A stretch of 64,000 nucleotides of DNA from Endozoicomonas sp965208385. Its GTDB lineage: Bacteria; Pseudomonadota; Gammaproteobacteria; Pseudomonadales; Endozoicomonadaceae. The notes beneath the pieces are model-generated. The model saw only the letters and a program-made list of their open reading frames with translations, was not told the DNA's origin and did not search any database. A program made the translations under genes and the position numbers. The stretch lies in assembly GCA_965208385.1 (NCBI GenBank), contig CBDBOO010000099.1, forward strand, positions 124,001 to 188,000. Direction: 5' to 3'. Shown piece by piece: positions 10,953 to 20,356 of this stretch. Within the stretch, counting starts at the first letter, position 1, and the number at the start of each line of letters is the position of its first letter.

Positions 10953-11924
10953 ACTCTGATATTTACCCTTGAACTGACTCTTGGTCTTGATCGCTGCATT
11001 CGCCACTTCGCACAGTGTCGTTTTGATCATCTTATTCCCTTTTCGGGTTCGACCACTTTTACGCTTGCCTGCGCTTTCATTATTGCCCGGGCAGAGTCCG
11101 GCCCAGGAAGCAATCTCCTTCATGCCGCCAAACTGACTCATATCATCACCTATTTCGGCGATCAGCGCTGCGGCACTCATCTCACCGACTCCGGGGAGAG
11201 TTTGCAGAATTTGCCAGGCTTCTTTCCAAGACTGAACCGTACTCAGAATCTGGACTTCCAGCTTCTGCTGCTGTTCATTCAGGAAGTTGATGTGATCCCG
11301 GATATCTTTCAGCACAATAAGATGAGAAGGGGATAACTTCTCGTCCATACTGTCCATCAGCTGTTTTCTGTCTGCCTTCAGACGGCCATCCGCTTTCTTG
11401 ATAATATCCTGAAGGGATTCACCATCAATCAGGGCGTTCACCATGCGCTGACCTGACTTGCCGTTGATGTCACTGATCAGGCCGCCGAGTCGAATACCGC
11501 TGTCGTCTAGCGTTTTATGAAGACGGTTCTTCTCATTGGCTATTTGCTTGACCATTGTATCTCGTCGGCGAGTCAGCAAACGCAGCTGTTCCTGATCCGG
11601 ATGAGGTACAAAACTCGGACGAACCAGACCACAATGGGCAAGGTGGGCGAGCCACTGACTGTCCAGTGTATCGGTCTTGCGACCGGGTACATTCTTGACG
11701 TGTCGGGCATTCACCACCCAGGGCTTCAAGTTGCGACCAATGATGGACGCATAAATACTTTTCCAGTAAACACCCGTACTCTCCATTACGACCAGATCGA
11801 TCTGATGCTGTTGAAGGAACTGGCACATTAATTCCCGATCTTTGCGGAAAGTACCAAATTCACGGGTTAATACTTGAATGTCGCCTTCTGGCATTTCTTT
11901 GCGAACGGCAACCATGACCATCAT
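10953..11924 (-). pseudogene. IS110-family transposase, main fragment
   Basis: It encodes a DEDD-type recombinase, from MVMVAVRKEMPEGD through VVMESTGVYWKSIY and VKNVPGRKTDTLDSQWLAHL to the helix-hairpin-helix region TLPGVGEMSAAALIAEIGD and SWAGLCPGNNESAGKRKSG. Both ends are damaged. The C-terminus lies 5 kb away at 5758-5955. At the N-terminus a 14-bp unit (GATGTCCATAAAAT) is tandemly duplicated at 11932-11960, shifting the frame so that the normal G-I-D-V-H-K start motif, with the first catalytic Asp, is no longer joined to the rest. Without these lesions it would be a roughly 400-residue IS110 enzyme. Confidence 0.85.
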
Positions 11925-11931
11925 TTTATGG

Positions 11932-11960
11932 ACATCATTTTATGGACATCATTTCATGGA
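11932..11960. repeat. 14-bp tandem duplication at the IS110 transposase start
   Basis: ATTTTATGGACATC is repeated exactly, followed by a third, diverged unit. The unit length is not a multiple of three, so copy number changes the reading frame at the transposase N-terminus. Confidence 0.85.
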
Positions 11961-12289
11961 AATTAATGCCTGCACAGTTTTTCACAATGGGTTGCATCGT
12001 CTATGCTCCAAAGGTTCACGGAGGAACAGCAGAGCCTGACGGACTGGATCGGATCGCCATAGTCTCACTTGGAGAAAAGGGCTGTTTGCCGTGCATTCAA
12101 TGTTCCAGAAATGGAGCCTTGATGGTGCCAGTTCTGAACCATGAGATAAGCGAGGGTGCGAACGATCCAGCCCAGGTCAATTTGTATTCAGGGTCTAAAA
12201 GCCACTGCAAAAACATCGAACACTGTCGGGCTCTGCACCAGACTATTGTGGCAGAGTCTCATTTTCATGGTGCAGGGTGACCGAAAATA

Positions 12290-13361
12290 CGGTCATGAAG
12301 ATTTGTACCGTTAAAGATTCACCTTCCCTGATAACAAAAATATCTTCACCTGCGACTGGTTTATATTCTTCTACATTCAGGTCAACCCGTGCTTCACTGA
12401 TTTCACCATCCGGACCTTCTACCCGATAGACAAAAAAATCATCTTCTACTTCTGGATGCCCTCTGAAGTTATAAGGCTCTGTATGGGTGTAGGTAAAAAA
12501 GCCGTTTTCATCAATGGTAACCGTGCCATGAGAAGGCTGGGTTACAACGCCTGTCACACGAACAGCACCAGTGTCATTATTCAGCAGTGAATAGGGACTG
12601 GTAAAAGTTGAGCGGGCAGGAACTTCAAAGCTGTCATCCTGAGGATTCAGGGGTTGAAAGGTTAAATCGGCGATCACTTCACCGGATATATTTCCGGCCG
12701 TATCGATTTGTCTCACCAGGGCTTCAGTGAGACTTTCATTCGTTGTAAGGGTTGTCTGCCAGGAAACACCATTATCAATGCTGTACTCAACAACGGCATC
12801 GGCATCCTGTTCTATGATGGTTATTTCACCATTGCTGACTAAAATTACCGGGTCAAGAATGGTGGTATCCAGAGTAAAGTTTAATGCTTCACTGACTTCA
12901 GGTACGTTGCCAGCATTATCGGTAAAGCGAACCCGAACGCTATTATCGCCTTCTACCGGCTGGTACTGACCTGACCATGCGCCTCCATTCATGCTGTACT
13001 CGATACTGACACTGTCAGTACCAGAGATATTCAATTCACTGTTGGAAGTAATACCATCGCTATTGTTACCACCGGTTCCGGTATCCTGTTCAAGGCTGAT
13101 AATGGGCGTGTCTGGCAGAACAGTATCGAGGGTAAATTCGATACTCTGAACATTTGATGAATTACCTGCCAGATCGGTCTGTCGAACTTCTACAGAATTA
13201 TAACCTTCAACAGGTAGATAGTCGGTGCTCCAGTCACCGCCATTTATCCGGTACTCCAGAATAGCCTGCGGCTCTGAAGCATTGATCAGAAGTCGGGCGC
13301 TGTTAGTCAGCCCGTCTGATTCTGTACCATTATGACCCATAGAATCTTCTGCTAATTCAAC
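12290..13361 (-). pseudogene. Adhesin segment upstream of the IS110 nest
   Basis: Ig-like repeats (MGHNGTESDGLTNSARLLIN, VEVRQTDLAGN, EYSMNGGAWSGQY, EFTLDT) pass into a cadherin-like module (PARSTFTSPYSLLNNDTGAV, HGTVTIDENGFFTYTHTEPY) and end at REGESLTV, where adhesin character is lost at the IS110 boundary. The first codons are joined to the upstream segment only after removal of one unit of an 11-bp tandem duplication. Confidence 0.8.
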
Positions 13362-13372
13362 GCTAATTCAAC
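13351..13372. repeat. 11-bp tandem duplication that frameshifts the adhesin
   Basis: GCTAATTCAAC occurs twice head to tail. Removing one unit joins SLTVELAEDSMGHNGTESDG in one frame; with two units the upstream frame ends at ELALN followed by a stop. Slipped-strand replication is the likely cause, and the change could in principle revert. Confidence 0.92.
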
Positions 13373-15442
13373 GGTTAGAGAAGATGGGTTGGAAGTATCA
13401 AGGGTAAAGGTCAGAGGCTGACTTGTATTCGAGTAAACCCCGTCAACGTTTTGCTGTCTGACTTCTACACTGTTTGATCCATGACGGGCATTGAAATCCT
13501 GCAGTACTCCATTTTCAAAACCGGTGGTTTGCCATGCTCCGCCGTTGATGCGGAATTCTACTCTTGCATCTTCTTCGATACCGCTGACCAAAAGGGCTCC
13601 ATCGTTTGTTATTTTGTCGGTATCCGAGAAGCCGCTGTCATTGTGTAACGCCAGAACCGGTATATCAATTGGTACAACAGGGTCAGGTATCACGGTGACA
13701 ATGAGGGACTTGCTGTCGGATAACTGTCCTTCACCGTCATCGGTGGCGGTGACGGTGACATCAAAAGGTCCGGGATTGGTGTCAAAATCTGGTGCTGATT
13801 TGAAGCTCAGATTGCCGTTAGCGTCGATGGTAAACAGCGTCGCATCATCGCCGCTGATGCTGTAACTGATCTGGTCATTATTGACATCGGTGGCGGCATA
13901 GTTGCCCACCTGAGTGGTGTTTTCCGGAATAGTGATGCTGTCGTTTGCGCCCAGAACCGGCGCAGTGTTTTCAATTTCGTTGCTGACAGAAACACGAATT
14001 TTCTGACTGTCAGACAATTGCCCTTCACCATCATCAGTGGCGGTAATAATGACATCAAACGGACCGGCGTTAGTGTCAAAATCTGGTGCTGATTTGAAGC
14101 TGAGATTACCGTTGGCGTCGATGGTAAATAGCCCAGCATCGTCGCCGCTGAGGCTGTAACTGATCTGGTCATTATTGACATCGGTGGCGGCATAGTTGCC
14201 CACCTGAGTAGTGTTTTCCGGAATAGTGGTGCTGTCGTCTGCACCCAGAACCGGTGCAGTGTTTTCAATTTCATTGCTGACAGAAACACGAATTGTCTGA
14301 CTGTCAGACAATTGCCCTTCACCATCATCAGTGGCGGTAATAATGACATCAAACGGACCGGGATTGGTGTCAAAGTCGGGTGCTGATTTGAAACTCAGAT
14401 TGCCGTTGGCATCGATGGTAAACAGCGTCGCATCATCGCCGCTGAGGCTGTAACTGATCTGGTCATCATTGACATCGGTGGCGGCATAGTTGCCCACCTG
14501 AGTGGTGTTTTCCAGGATGGTGATGCTGTCGTCTGCGCCCAGAACCGGTGCGGTATTTTCAACAGTATTAGTGACATTCAGAATCACCGAAACCGGAGCA
14601 CTGACATTTCCTGCTACGTCAGTAGTTATTATGTCATAGCGGTAACGGTTGGAACCTGTTTCATAGTCATTGGCACCTGCAGCCAGGCCTGCCTCGGTGA
14701 GCGATAGATCACCATTGGCGGTTATTGCATAGTAACCATCAGCACTGAGCGCGGAGGGGGTTCCATTGTTGTAAAACTGATAGGAGACTATTCCGGAATT
14801 ATCATTGGCGACGAAGGAGCCCACTCCAGAACCGGCTGTTTGATTTTCCACATAACTGAATGTTTGTTCGGGAGATACAGTGGCGGATTCAGTATCAAGG
14901 TAAAAGGTCAGTGAGGCGGTGCCAGATGCATTGCCTGATGTATCCGTCTGACGGATATACACGGTATTCTCACCTTCAGCCGGAGTAAAGCGGGTACTCC
15001 AGTCGACGCCGTTAGTGCTGTACTCAACAATGGCATCATCTTCAATGCCTTCTATTAATAACTGACCATCACTGGTGATCAGGTCATTAGTGATACCTGT
15101 ATCGTTAGCCAGAGCGATATCCGGTACTTGTGCCATGCGATCGACATTGAACGTCAGGGTTGTGCTATCAGAAATATTTCCAGCGGCATCGGTCTGACGA
15201 AAGTGCAGAGTGTTGCTGCCTTCCATCAATTCGTAAGTGTTATTCCAGGTTTCGCCATCACTGCTGTATTCAATAAAGGCAGAATCTTCCTTCCCTGTGA
15301 TACTCAGGGCACCCTGATCGGCGCTGATATTTAAAGGACTGATTTCACTGTCCAGTGTGAAAGTCAGAGTGCTGCTGGCGGAGGTATTTCCTGCACTGTC
15401 GGTTTGGCGGACGAAAAGATGGTTTGTGCCTTCTATAAAGAG
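13352..15442 (-). pseudogene. Adhesin segment with three cadherin-like repeats
   Basis: Ig-like repeats (FVRQTDSAGNTSASSTLTFT, EYSTNGVDWSTRFTP) precede a linker (ENQTAGSGVGSFVANDNSG) and three nearly identical 98-residue cadherin-like repeats. Each contains NTAPVLGADDS, TQVGNYAATDV, LFTIDANGNLSFKSAPDFDT and TATDDGEGQLSDS. Acidic DxDN- and DDGEG-type loops fit calcium-binding cadherin-like folds. A final Ig-like repeat follows. The segment is open from the IS4 copy 2 junction to the 11-bp duplication. Confidence 0.85.
13690..14571. repeat. Three tandem 294-bp repeats encoding the cadherin-like domains
   Basis: The same landmarks recur exactly 294 bp apart (for example TCACC.TCATC at 13731, 14025 and 14319). 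Identity between copies is very high at the DNA level, so homologous recombination could change copy number in steps of 98 codons. Confidence 0.9.
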
Positions 15443-16934
15443 CAATGGCACTGACTTAAGAGCTCACCCCCTGTATTTCTTGAGCCTCCGAGCCTGTGCT
15501 CTTGAGTGTTGAAGCTTTCTATGCGGCTTTGGTCGTCTTTTGACTGCTCGTGGCTCTGACCTTCCCGGACGATTGCCTACAAGATGTTGAGCGATTATTT
15601 CCAACATACTGATAACCTTTTCTTCAAGCTGGTCTCCTATCGCTTGCAGCAACGTCTGGTGAAAAGAAACCAGTGTTTCTTGCGCCGCTTTAAAGCTGGC
15701 TTCTCTGGGCACTTTTCCGATACTTTGTGCGGCTTTTGCCATCAGTGCTCTAATCAGGTTGTAGACCAATAAATTGACAGAGATTTCTTTTCGTACCATT
15801 TCCGGACTTTTGCAGCGAAGCATATCCATCTTCATCGTGGTTTTGATCACACGAAAATCAATTTCTACGTTCCAGCGCTTCAGATACAAGGCAATAATCT
15901 CGCTTCGAGGATACTCTTCGGCATCCAGTAAGGTAGTGACAATAATACGACGTTTATTTTTAACCGCCCTAATGATTAGCTCTTCAGGCATCTGATTGTA
16001 CAGCTCCTGACTCATCCACTCTGGACGAACTGATCTGTGAAGTTTGAACAGCCCATCGTTTTTAGTCAGTTTTTTGAAGCACTTTCTGAAATCAATAATA
16101 CGGGAACCATTTTTCTCAAAGACCACGTCACCCTTGGTTTGAAGCAAAAAAGCCAACAGAAAGTAGTTCTCGAAATTAGCGTCCCCCAACAGAATGTCTC
16201 CATCCTGAAGACGAAACAAAAGCTTTCTGAGTAATGCTTGCTCCCCTGTTTCTTTGCCTTCATAAGGAGCTACCGCATAATCTAACAGAGCACCACTGCC
16301 CAAACTCATCAGAACGAGAATCCTCAGTATTGGAAAGCCCAGTTCTTTTTTTGGGTGTTGAGTTGAGGATAAATTTCCTCATTTTTTTCTGTGTCTGGCA
16401 TCAGAAGTGTTGAACCGTCGGTTATCAGAACGCGTCTCTGGTGCCACAACCAGGATTCAGGGCTGACCTTGTCAAGGTTGTCACCTGAAGTACAAAACAG
16501 CGACTTAACAGACTCTTCAGTTAACCTCGGGCGAGCCTTACAGTACGCGCTGGTTTGTGTATTGGAAGGTTTATTTCCTGCGGCTACCTGATCCTTTGCT
16601 TCATCAATCAAAGCATGACGACAGGATTTGGTATCGCTGGCCACCTGCTTCATAAAAAGAGTGAGCGTCTTGATTGGAGGGAAAATTCGTACTCTCGAAT
16701 TTGGATAGCTGTCTTGAAATTCGATAAGATTCTCTGAAGTGAGAACGGCTGAAAGGTCATCGTTATCGGTTTGTGCAAACTGGCGAAGGCAATCGTCAGC
16801 AACAGAAAGATACTCTGAACTACACTTGTTCATGGCTTGCTCGGGTGGTTGAGTTACACCGGCTTTTATAGTCGTTTTTCTTCTCGAGCAAGCCTTAGTG
16901 TTTCAGGGGATACTTCCTTAAGTCAGTGCCATTG
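15443..16934 (-). mobile_element. IS4-family element copy 2
   Basis: Perfect 18-bp inverted ends (CAATGGCACTGACTTAAG) and a 10-bp target duplication, CTATAAAGAG, at 15433-15442 and 16935-16944. The length is 1492 bp. It is a diverged sister of the element at 2467-5409. Removing it restores EEPLFIEGTNHLFVRQTDSA in the adhesin. Confidence 0.95.
15464..16833 (-). pseudogene. IS4-family transposase copy 2, frameshifted
   Basis: The N-terminal part (16833-16324, MNKCSSEYLSVADDCLRQFA) and the catalytic part (16309-15464, GSGALLDYAVAP, GDANFENYF, YLKRWNVEIDFRVIKT) lie in different frames. They meet at an A7 run around 16345-16355 (minus-strand CAAAAAAAGAACTGG). One added base would join them. The first copy of this IS is broken at the same place by the opposite change. 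Homologous regions place it in the same family as the copy at 2467; as read it makes no full transposase. Confidence 0.85.
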
Positions 16935-17523
16935 CTATAAAGAGTGGTTCTTCGGTACTCCACTGGCTGCCATCGAGGCTGTATTCAACGGTGGCACCGT
17001 CTTCTAAGCCTGACAGTTGCAGATGGGCATTGTTAGTCAGAAAATCACTGCTGCTTATACCGCTGTCGTGAACCAGTGAAACAACAGGTGTCTGGGAACT
17101 GGTATCGAGGGTAAATGTCAGAGAATCGCTGGAATCGGATACATTGCCAACAAGGTCTATCTGGCGGACATAAACGGTGTTGCTGCCTTCCAACGGAGTG
17201 AACGAGTTGCTCCACTGTTCACCATCGATGCTGTATTCAACCCTTGCGCCACTTTCGAGATTACCGACCTGCAACTGGCCATCGCTGCTCACTAGATCGT
17301 TGGTATTACCGGTGTCGTTTTGCAATGCAATGGTGGGTGCAGCGGCCTGGGTATCCACGGTAAATGCCAGTTCACTGCTGGCAGACGTATTGCCTGCAAG
17401 GTCAGTCTGGCGCACATGTACGGTGTTTTCACCTTCAGTTGGAGTGAAGGTATCACTCCAGTCTGTACCATTGGTGCTGTACTCAATGGTGGCGCCGGAT
17501 TCAGTACCATTCACCTGAAACTG
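16935..17523 (-). pseudogene. Adhesin segment between IS4 copy 2 and an in-frame stop
   Basis: Two and a half Ig-like repeats (NGTESGATIEYSTNGTDWSD, HVRQTDLAGNTSASSELAFT, EYSIDGEQWSNSFTP, VRQIDLVGNVSDSSD). It is in the same frame as the upstream segment but separated from it by a TAA at 17524-17526. The upstream repeat stops at LSFDN and picks up at QFQVNGTESG, so about 20 residues that every other repeat has are missing. A small deletion therefore created the stop. Confidence 0.82.
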
Positions 17524-18837
17524 TTAATTGTCAAAAGACAGCGTGGGACTGTTTACCCGGGTATCCAGGGTGAACGTCAGTGTCTCGGCACTGGATATAT
17601 TACCTGCTGCGTCAATCTGTCGTACAAAAACGGTATTGCTGCCTTCCGGCCATTGTGGCGCTACAGTACTCCAGTTTTGATCATTACCAAGGCTGTATTG
17701 AATGGTTGCACCATCTTCCACATTGCCCAGTAAAAGTTCACCACTGCGGGTGATCTGGTCATCTGCGACACCGGTATCGTCGGCCAGAGCTACCGTCAGT
17801 CTGGCAGCGATGGTGTCGACGGTGAAAGTGACCTCAACACTGTCTGACACATTGCCCGCTTTATCGATCTGACGAACCTGAACCGTATTGTCGCCTTCGA
17901 TCAGTTCGTTGGTAGTACTCCAGTCGCCGCCATTGGTGCGATATTCCGTAACGGCTCCCTCCTCGATTCCGGTGACAGACAGAGTGTTGCCTTCGACACT
18001 GACTACAGGTACCGCTACATCAGTGTCCAGGGTAAAACTGAACGTTGTACTGGGCGACATATTGCCTGCATTGTCTAGCTGGCGAACATAGAGCGTGTTA
18101 TTACCCTGTACGAAACCGGGTTGTTCTGTACTCCAGTCATTGTTATTGAGGCTGTACTGAACCGTTGCACCGTCTTCTATGCCCGTCAGTTCTAGACCAG
18201 AGCTGTTGGTCAGTCGATCAGAATCGTCGGAACCGGTATCGTTTTTCAGAGCAACTTCAGGTGCTGTAGTCGTATTGTCCAGAGTAAACGTCAATGGGTC
18301 TCTGGGTTGAGAAATATTCCCCACCGAATCGATTTGACGGACATAAACGGTATTGGTGCCGGACACGGGCGTGAAGCTGTTATTCCAGGTTTGCCCATCG
18401 ACACTGTACTCAATGGTGGCACCGGTTTCAGTATCGCTCACTGTTAACTGGCCATTATTGGTAATGCCATCGCCAGCCAGTCCGGAGTCTTCCTGAAGAC
18501 TAACCGCCAGTGTATTCGGTGGCGTCGTATCAAGTGTAAACGTCAGTGAACTGCTGGTAGAAGTATTGCCTGCCGGATCAATCTGACGCACATGGACTGT
18601 ATTCTCGCCTTCCACAAACGCAGGTTTTAGGGAACTCCATTGTTCGCCGTTGAGACTGTATTCAACGATGGCGCCATTTTCGAGCCCGTCAATAACTAGC
18701 TCACCATCACGGGTTATTCCATCTATGCCGTTCAGCAGACTGATGGCGGGTGCATCAATCCGGCTGTCGAGAGTGAAGGTAATTGTCGTAACTGCGCTGT
18801 TGCCTGCTACATCGGTCTGGCGAACGGATATTGTTTG
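17524..18837 (-). pseudogene. Adhesin segment between the group II intron and an in-frame stop
   Basis: About five Ig-like repeats with the NDTG, EYS.NG..WS, VRQ.D.AGN.S and FTLDT signatures. The adhesin reading begins at QTISVRQTDVAGN, right at the intron border. Upstream codons in this frame belong to the intron and are not protein. The segment ends at LSFDN and a TAA. Confidence 0.85.
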
Positions 18838-19598
18838 GTACGCCCGGCATGGGCATGAACTTATGGGGTGCAAGTCCCCTGTGGGTAAACCAGCATCTGA
18901 CTGGCGGTAAAGACGCCTGCTGATGATAACCACTAGCTTAAGGCAAGTGCAATCTCGTGAGAGATTGTGCGGAGGCAGTCTGACTGCAAAAGTGCGAGCC
19001 GACGGACAGAAATCGCATACAAGGCCGACTTCTCGTGGGCGAGTGAGCCAAAGATCACAAAGCCCTCTGGTTTGAGAGATACGGTAAATGCGGCGGTTGT
19101 GCACTGACAGTTCATGTTCTTATCCGGGGAGATCTGCTCAACATGCGATCGGTCAATCCCAGTTCTCAGCCACTGGTTACAACAGGCTCGGCGAGCAGTG
19201 ATTCATCACCCTGTTCGAGCAAACCCGATGACAACCGATAGCGCCTGCAGGAGCAATTTTGCATGGTGATTGGACAGAAGTCAGCAGAGGCCATAGTAGT
19301 TGTTCGACAGGAGTCGTCAACGAAGGGCTGAACATAGAAAGCAGAGAGGAGTCATTTGCCCTCAATAGCGAATGTGCCGACCGGCTCTTACTCGATATTG
19401 GCGACAGTTTATGAAACCAGCTCTGGTTAACATTGAGTGTGCATGGAACCAAACCTTGGACTCAAGAATGAGGATAAAGGTGACAGTTACAGGCTACTGA
19501 ACTCAATGAAGGTTAAAACTTTCTGTGAACCGCCCGGTGCGGACCCGCAAGCCGTGGTGGTGTGGGGAGGGCTGGAGAAAAACCAGCCCTTACCCGAT
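18838..19598 (+). ncRNA. ORF-less group II intron, antisense to the adhesin
   Basis: The 761-nt element starts GTACGCCCGGCATGGGC, followed by a GGGGTGCAAGTCCCC stem typical of domain I. It ends with a domain V-like hairpin at 19527-19560 (GAACCGCCCGGTGCGG to GCCGTGGTGG) and a domain VI-like stem, then TACCCGAT with an A seven bases from the end. Removing exactly 18838-19598 joins adhesin EGQQTISVRQ, the same length as EGENTVHVRQ in sister repeats, with no target duplication, as expected for retrohoming. No reverse transcriptase is encoded, so mobility would need a protein in trans. Because it lies on the strand opposite to the adhesin mRNA, it cannot splice out of that transcript and acts as a simple disruption. 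Confidence 0.85.
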
Positions 19599-20356
19599 TT
19601 GACCTTCAATGGCTGTAAATGACGTTGCCCAGTTCTCCCCGTCAATGCTGTACTCCACCAGGGCATCCGCTTCCAGGTTACTGATGGCCAGATTGATAAC
19701 GGAGGTAATGAAGTCACTGTCGTCATGACCGGTATCGGTCTCGAGTGATACCGCAGGCTGACCAGTAGAGCTGTCCAGGGTAAAAGACAATGAACGGCTT
19801 TCCGAGATATTGCCCAGAGGGTCGACCTGACGAACATAAATCGTGTTTTCTCCTTCAACAGGAGCATAGTTGGGGAGCCACTGTTCACCATCAATGCTGT
19901 ATTGAACGGAGGCACCGGCTTCCACGTTCTCCAGATTCAATTGACTGTTATTGGTAATCAGGTCGCTGTTGCTGATTCCGCTGTCATCTGCCAGAGAAAT
20001 ACTGATCGGCTCGGCCAGGGCATCAACAATGGTGGTTGCCTGGGAATAGGGACTGTCATCACCTTCCTGAATGGCCTGTACACGCACCGTCGTGTTGTGG
20101 TCCTGTGGCTGATCCGGAACAATCTGCCAGCGACCATTGGATGCCGCTGTTGTGGTGAAATCGGCGATGGTACTGCCAGAGAGAAAGAGCTCAACCTTGC
20201 TGCCCGGAGCGGCACTACCGGAGAACAGTTGTCCGTTGCTGTCAGAAATGGTTAATACCAGATTCTGTGAACTGGCCGGAGAAGAATATATGTCGGAGGC
20301 TGACGAACCGGAAGCCGTTGGAGAATAGCGGGTGTCAGCAGATTTTTCCTGATCGA
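19599..20356 (-). pseudogene. Adhesin segment between integrase-core IS and group II intron
   Basis: A Ser-rich linker (EKSADTRYSPTASGSSASDI) leads into an Ig-like domain (SDSNGQLFSGSAAPGSKVEL) and then the first standard repeats (YSIDGEQWLPNYAPVEGENT, VRQVDPLGNISESRSLSFTL). It ends at FTAIEGQ, where the intron begins. Joining across the IS at 20357-21739 restores AENIDQEKSADTRYS, so this is the direct continuation of the N-terminal segment. Confidence 0.85.

Larger units (their letters stand above)
5690..12290 (-). mobile_element. IS110-family element carrying nested insertions
   Basis: The outer shell of a nest. An IS110 transposase gene begins near 11924, is cut at 10953 and resumes at 5955. 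The interior is a second IS (5956-10940) that itself carries two further IS elements. The outer limits are approximate: they are placed where adhesin coding stops being readable on each side, and IS110 elements generate no obvious terminal repeats. The 365 bases upstream of the transposase (11925-12290) hold no convincing gene and are taken as IS110 non-coding end. Confidence 0.7.

Noticed and set aside
18933..19115. Protein N-terminus reading through 18838-19104 on the minus strand fused to the adhesin
   Set aside because: These codons lie inside the group II intron, which is read on the other strand. They have no adhesin repeat character and disappear when the intron is removed.
19362..19622. 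Short ORFs inside the group II intron as a reverse transcriptase remnant
   Set aside because: They contain no reverse transcriptase motif such as YADD and are far too short.
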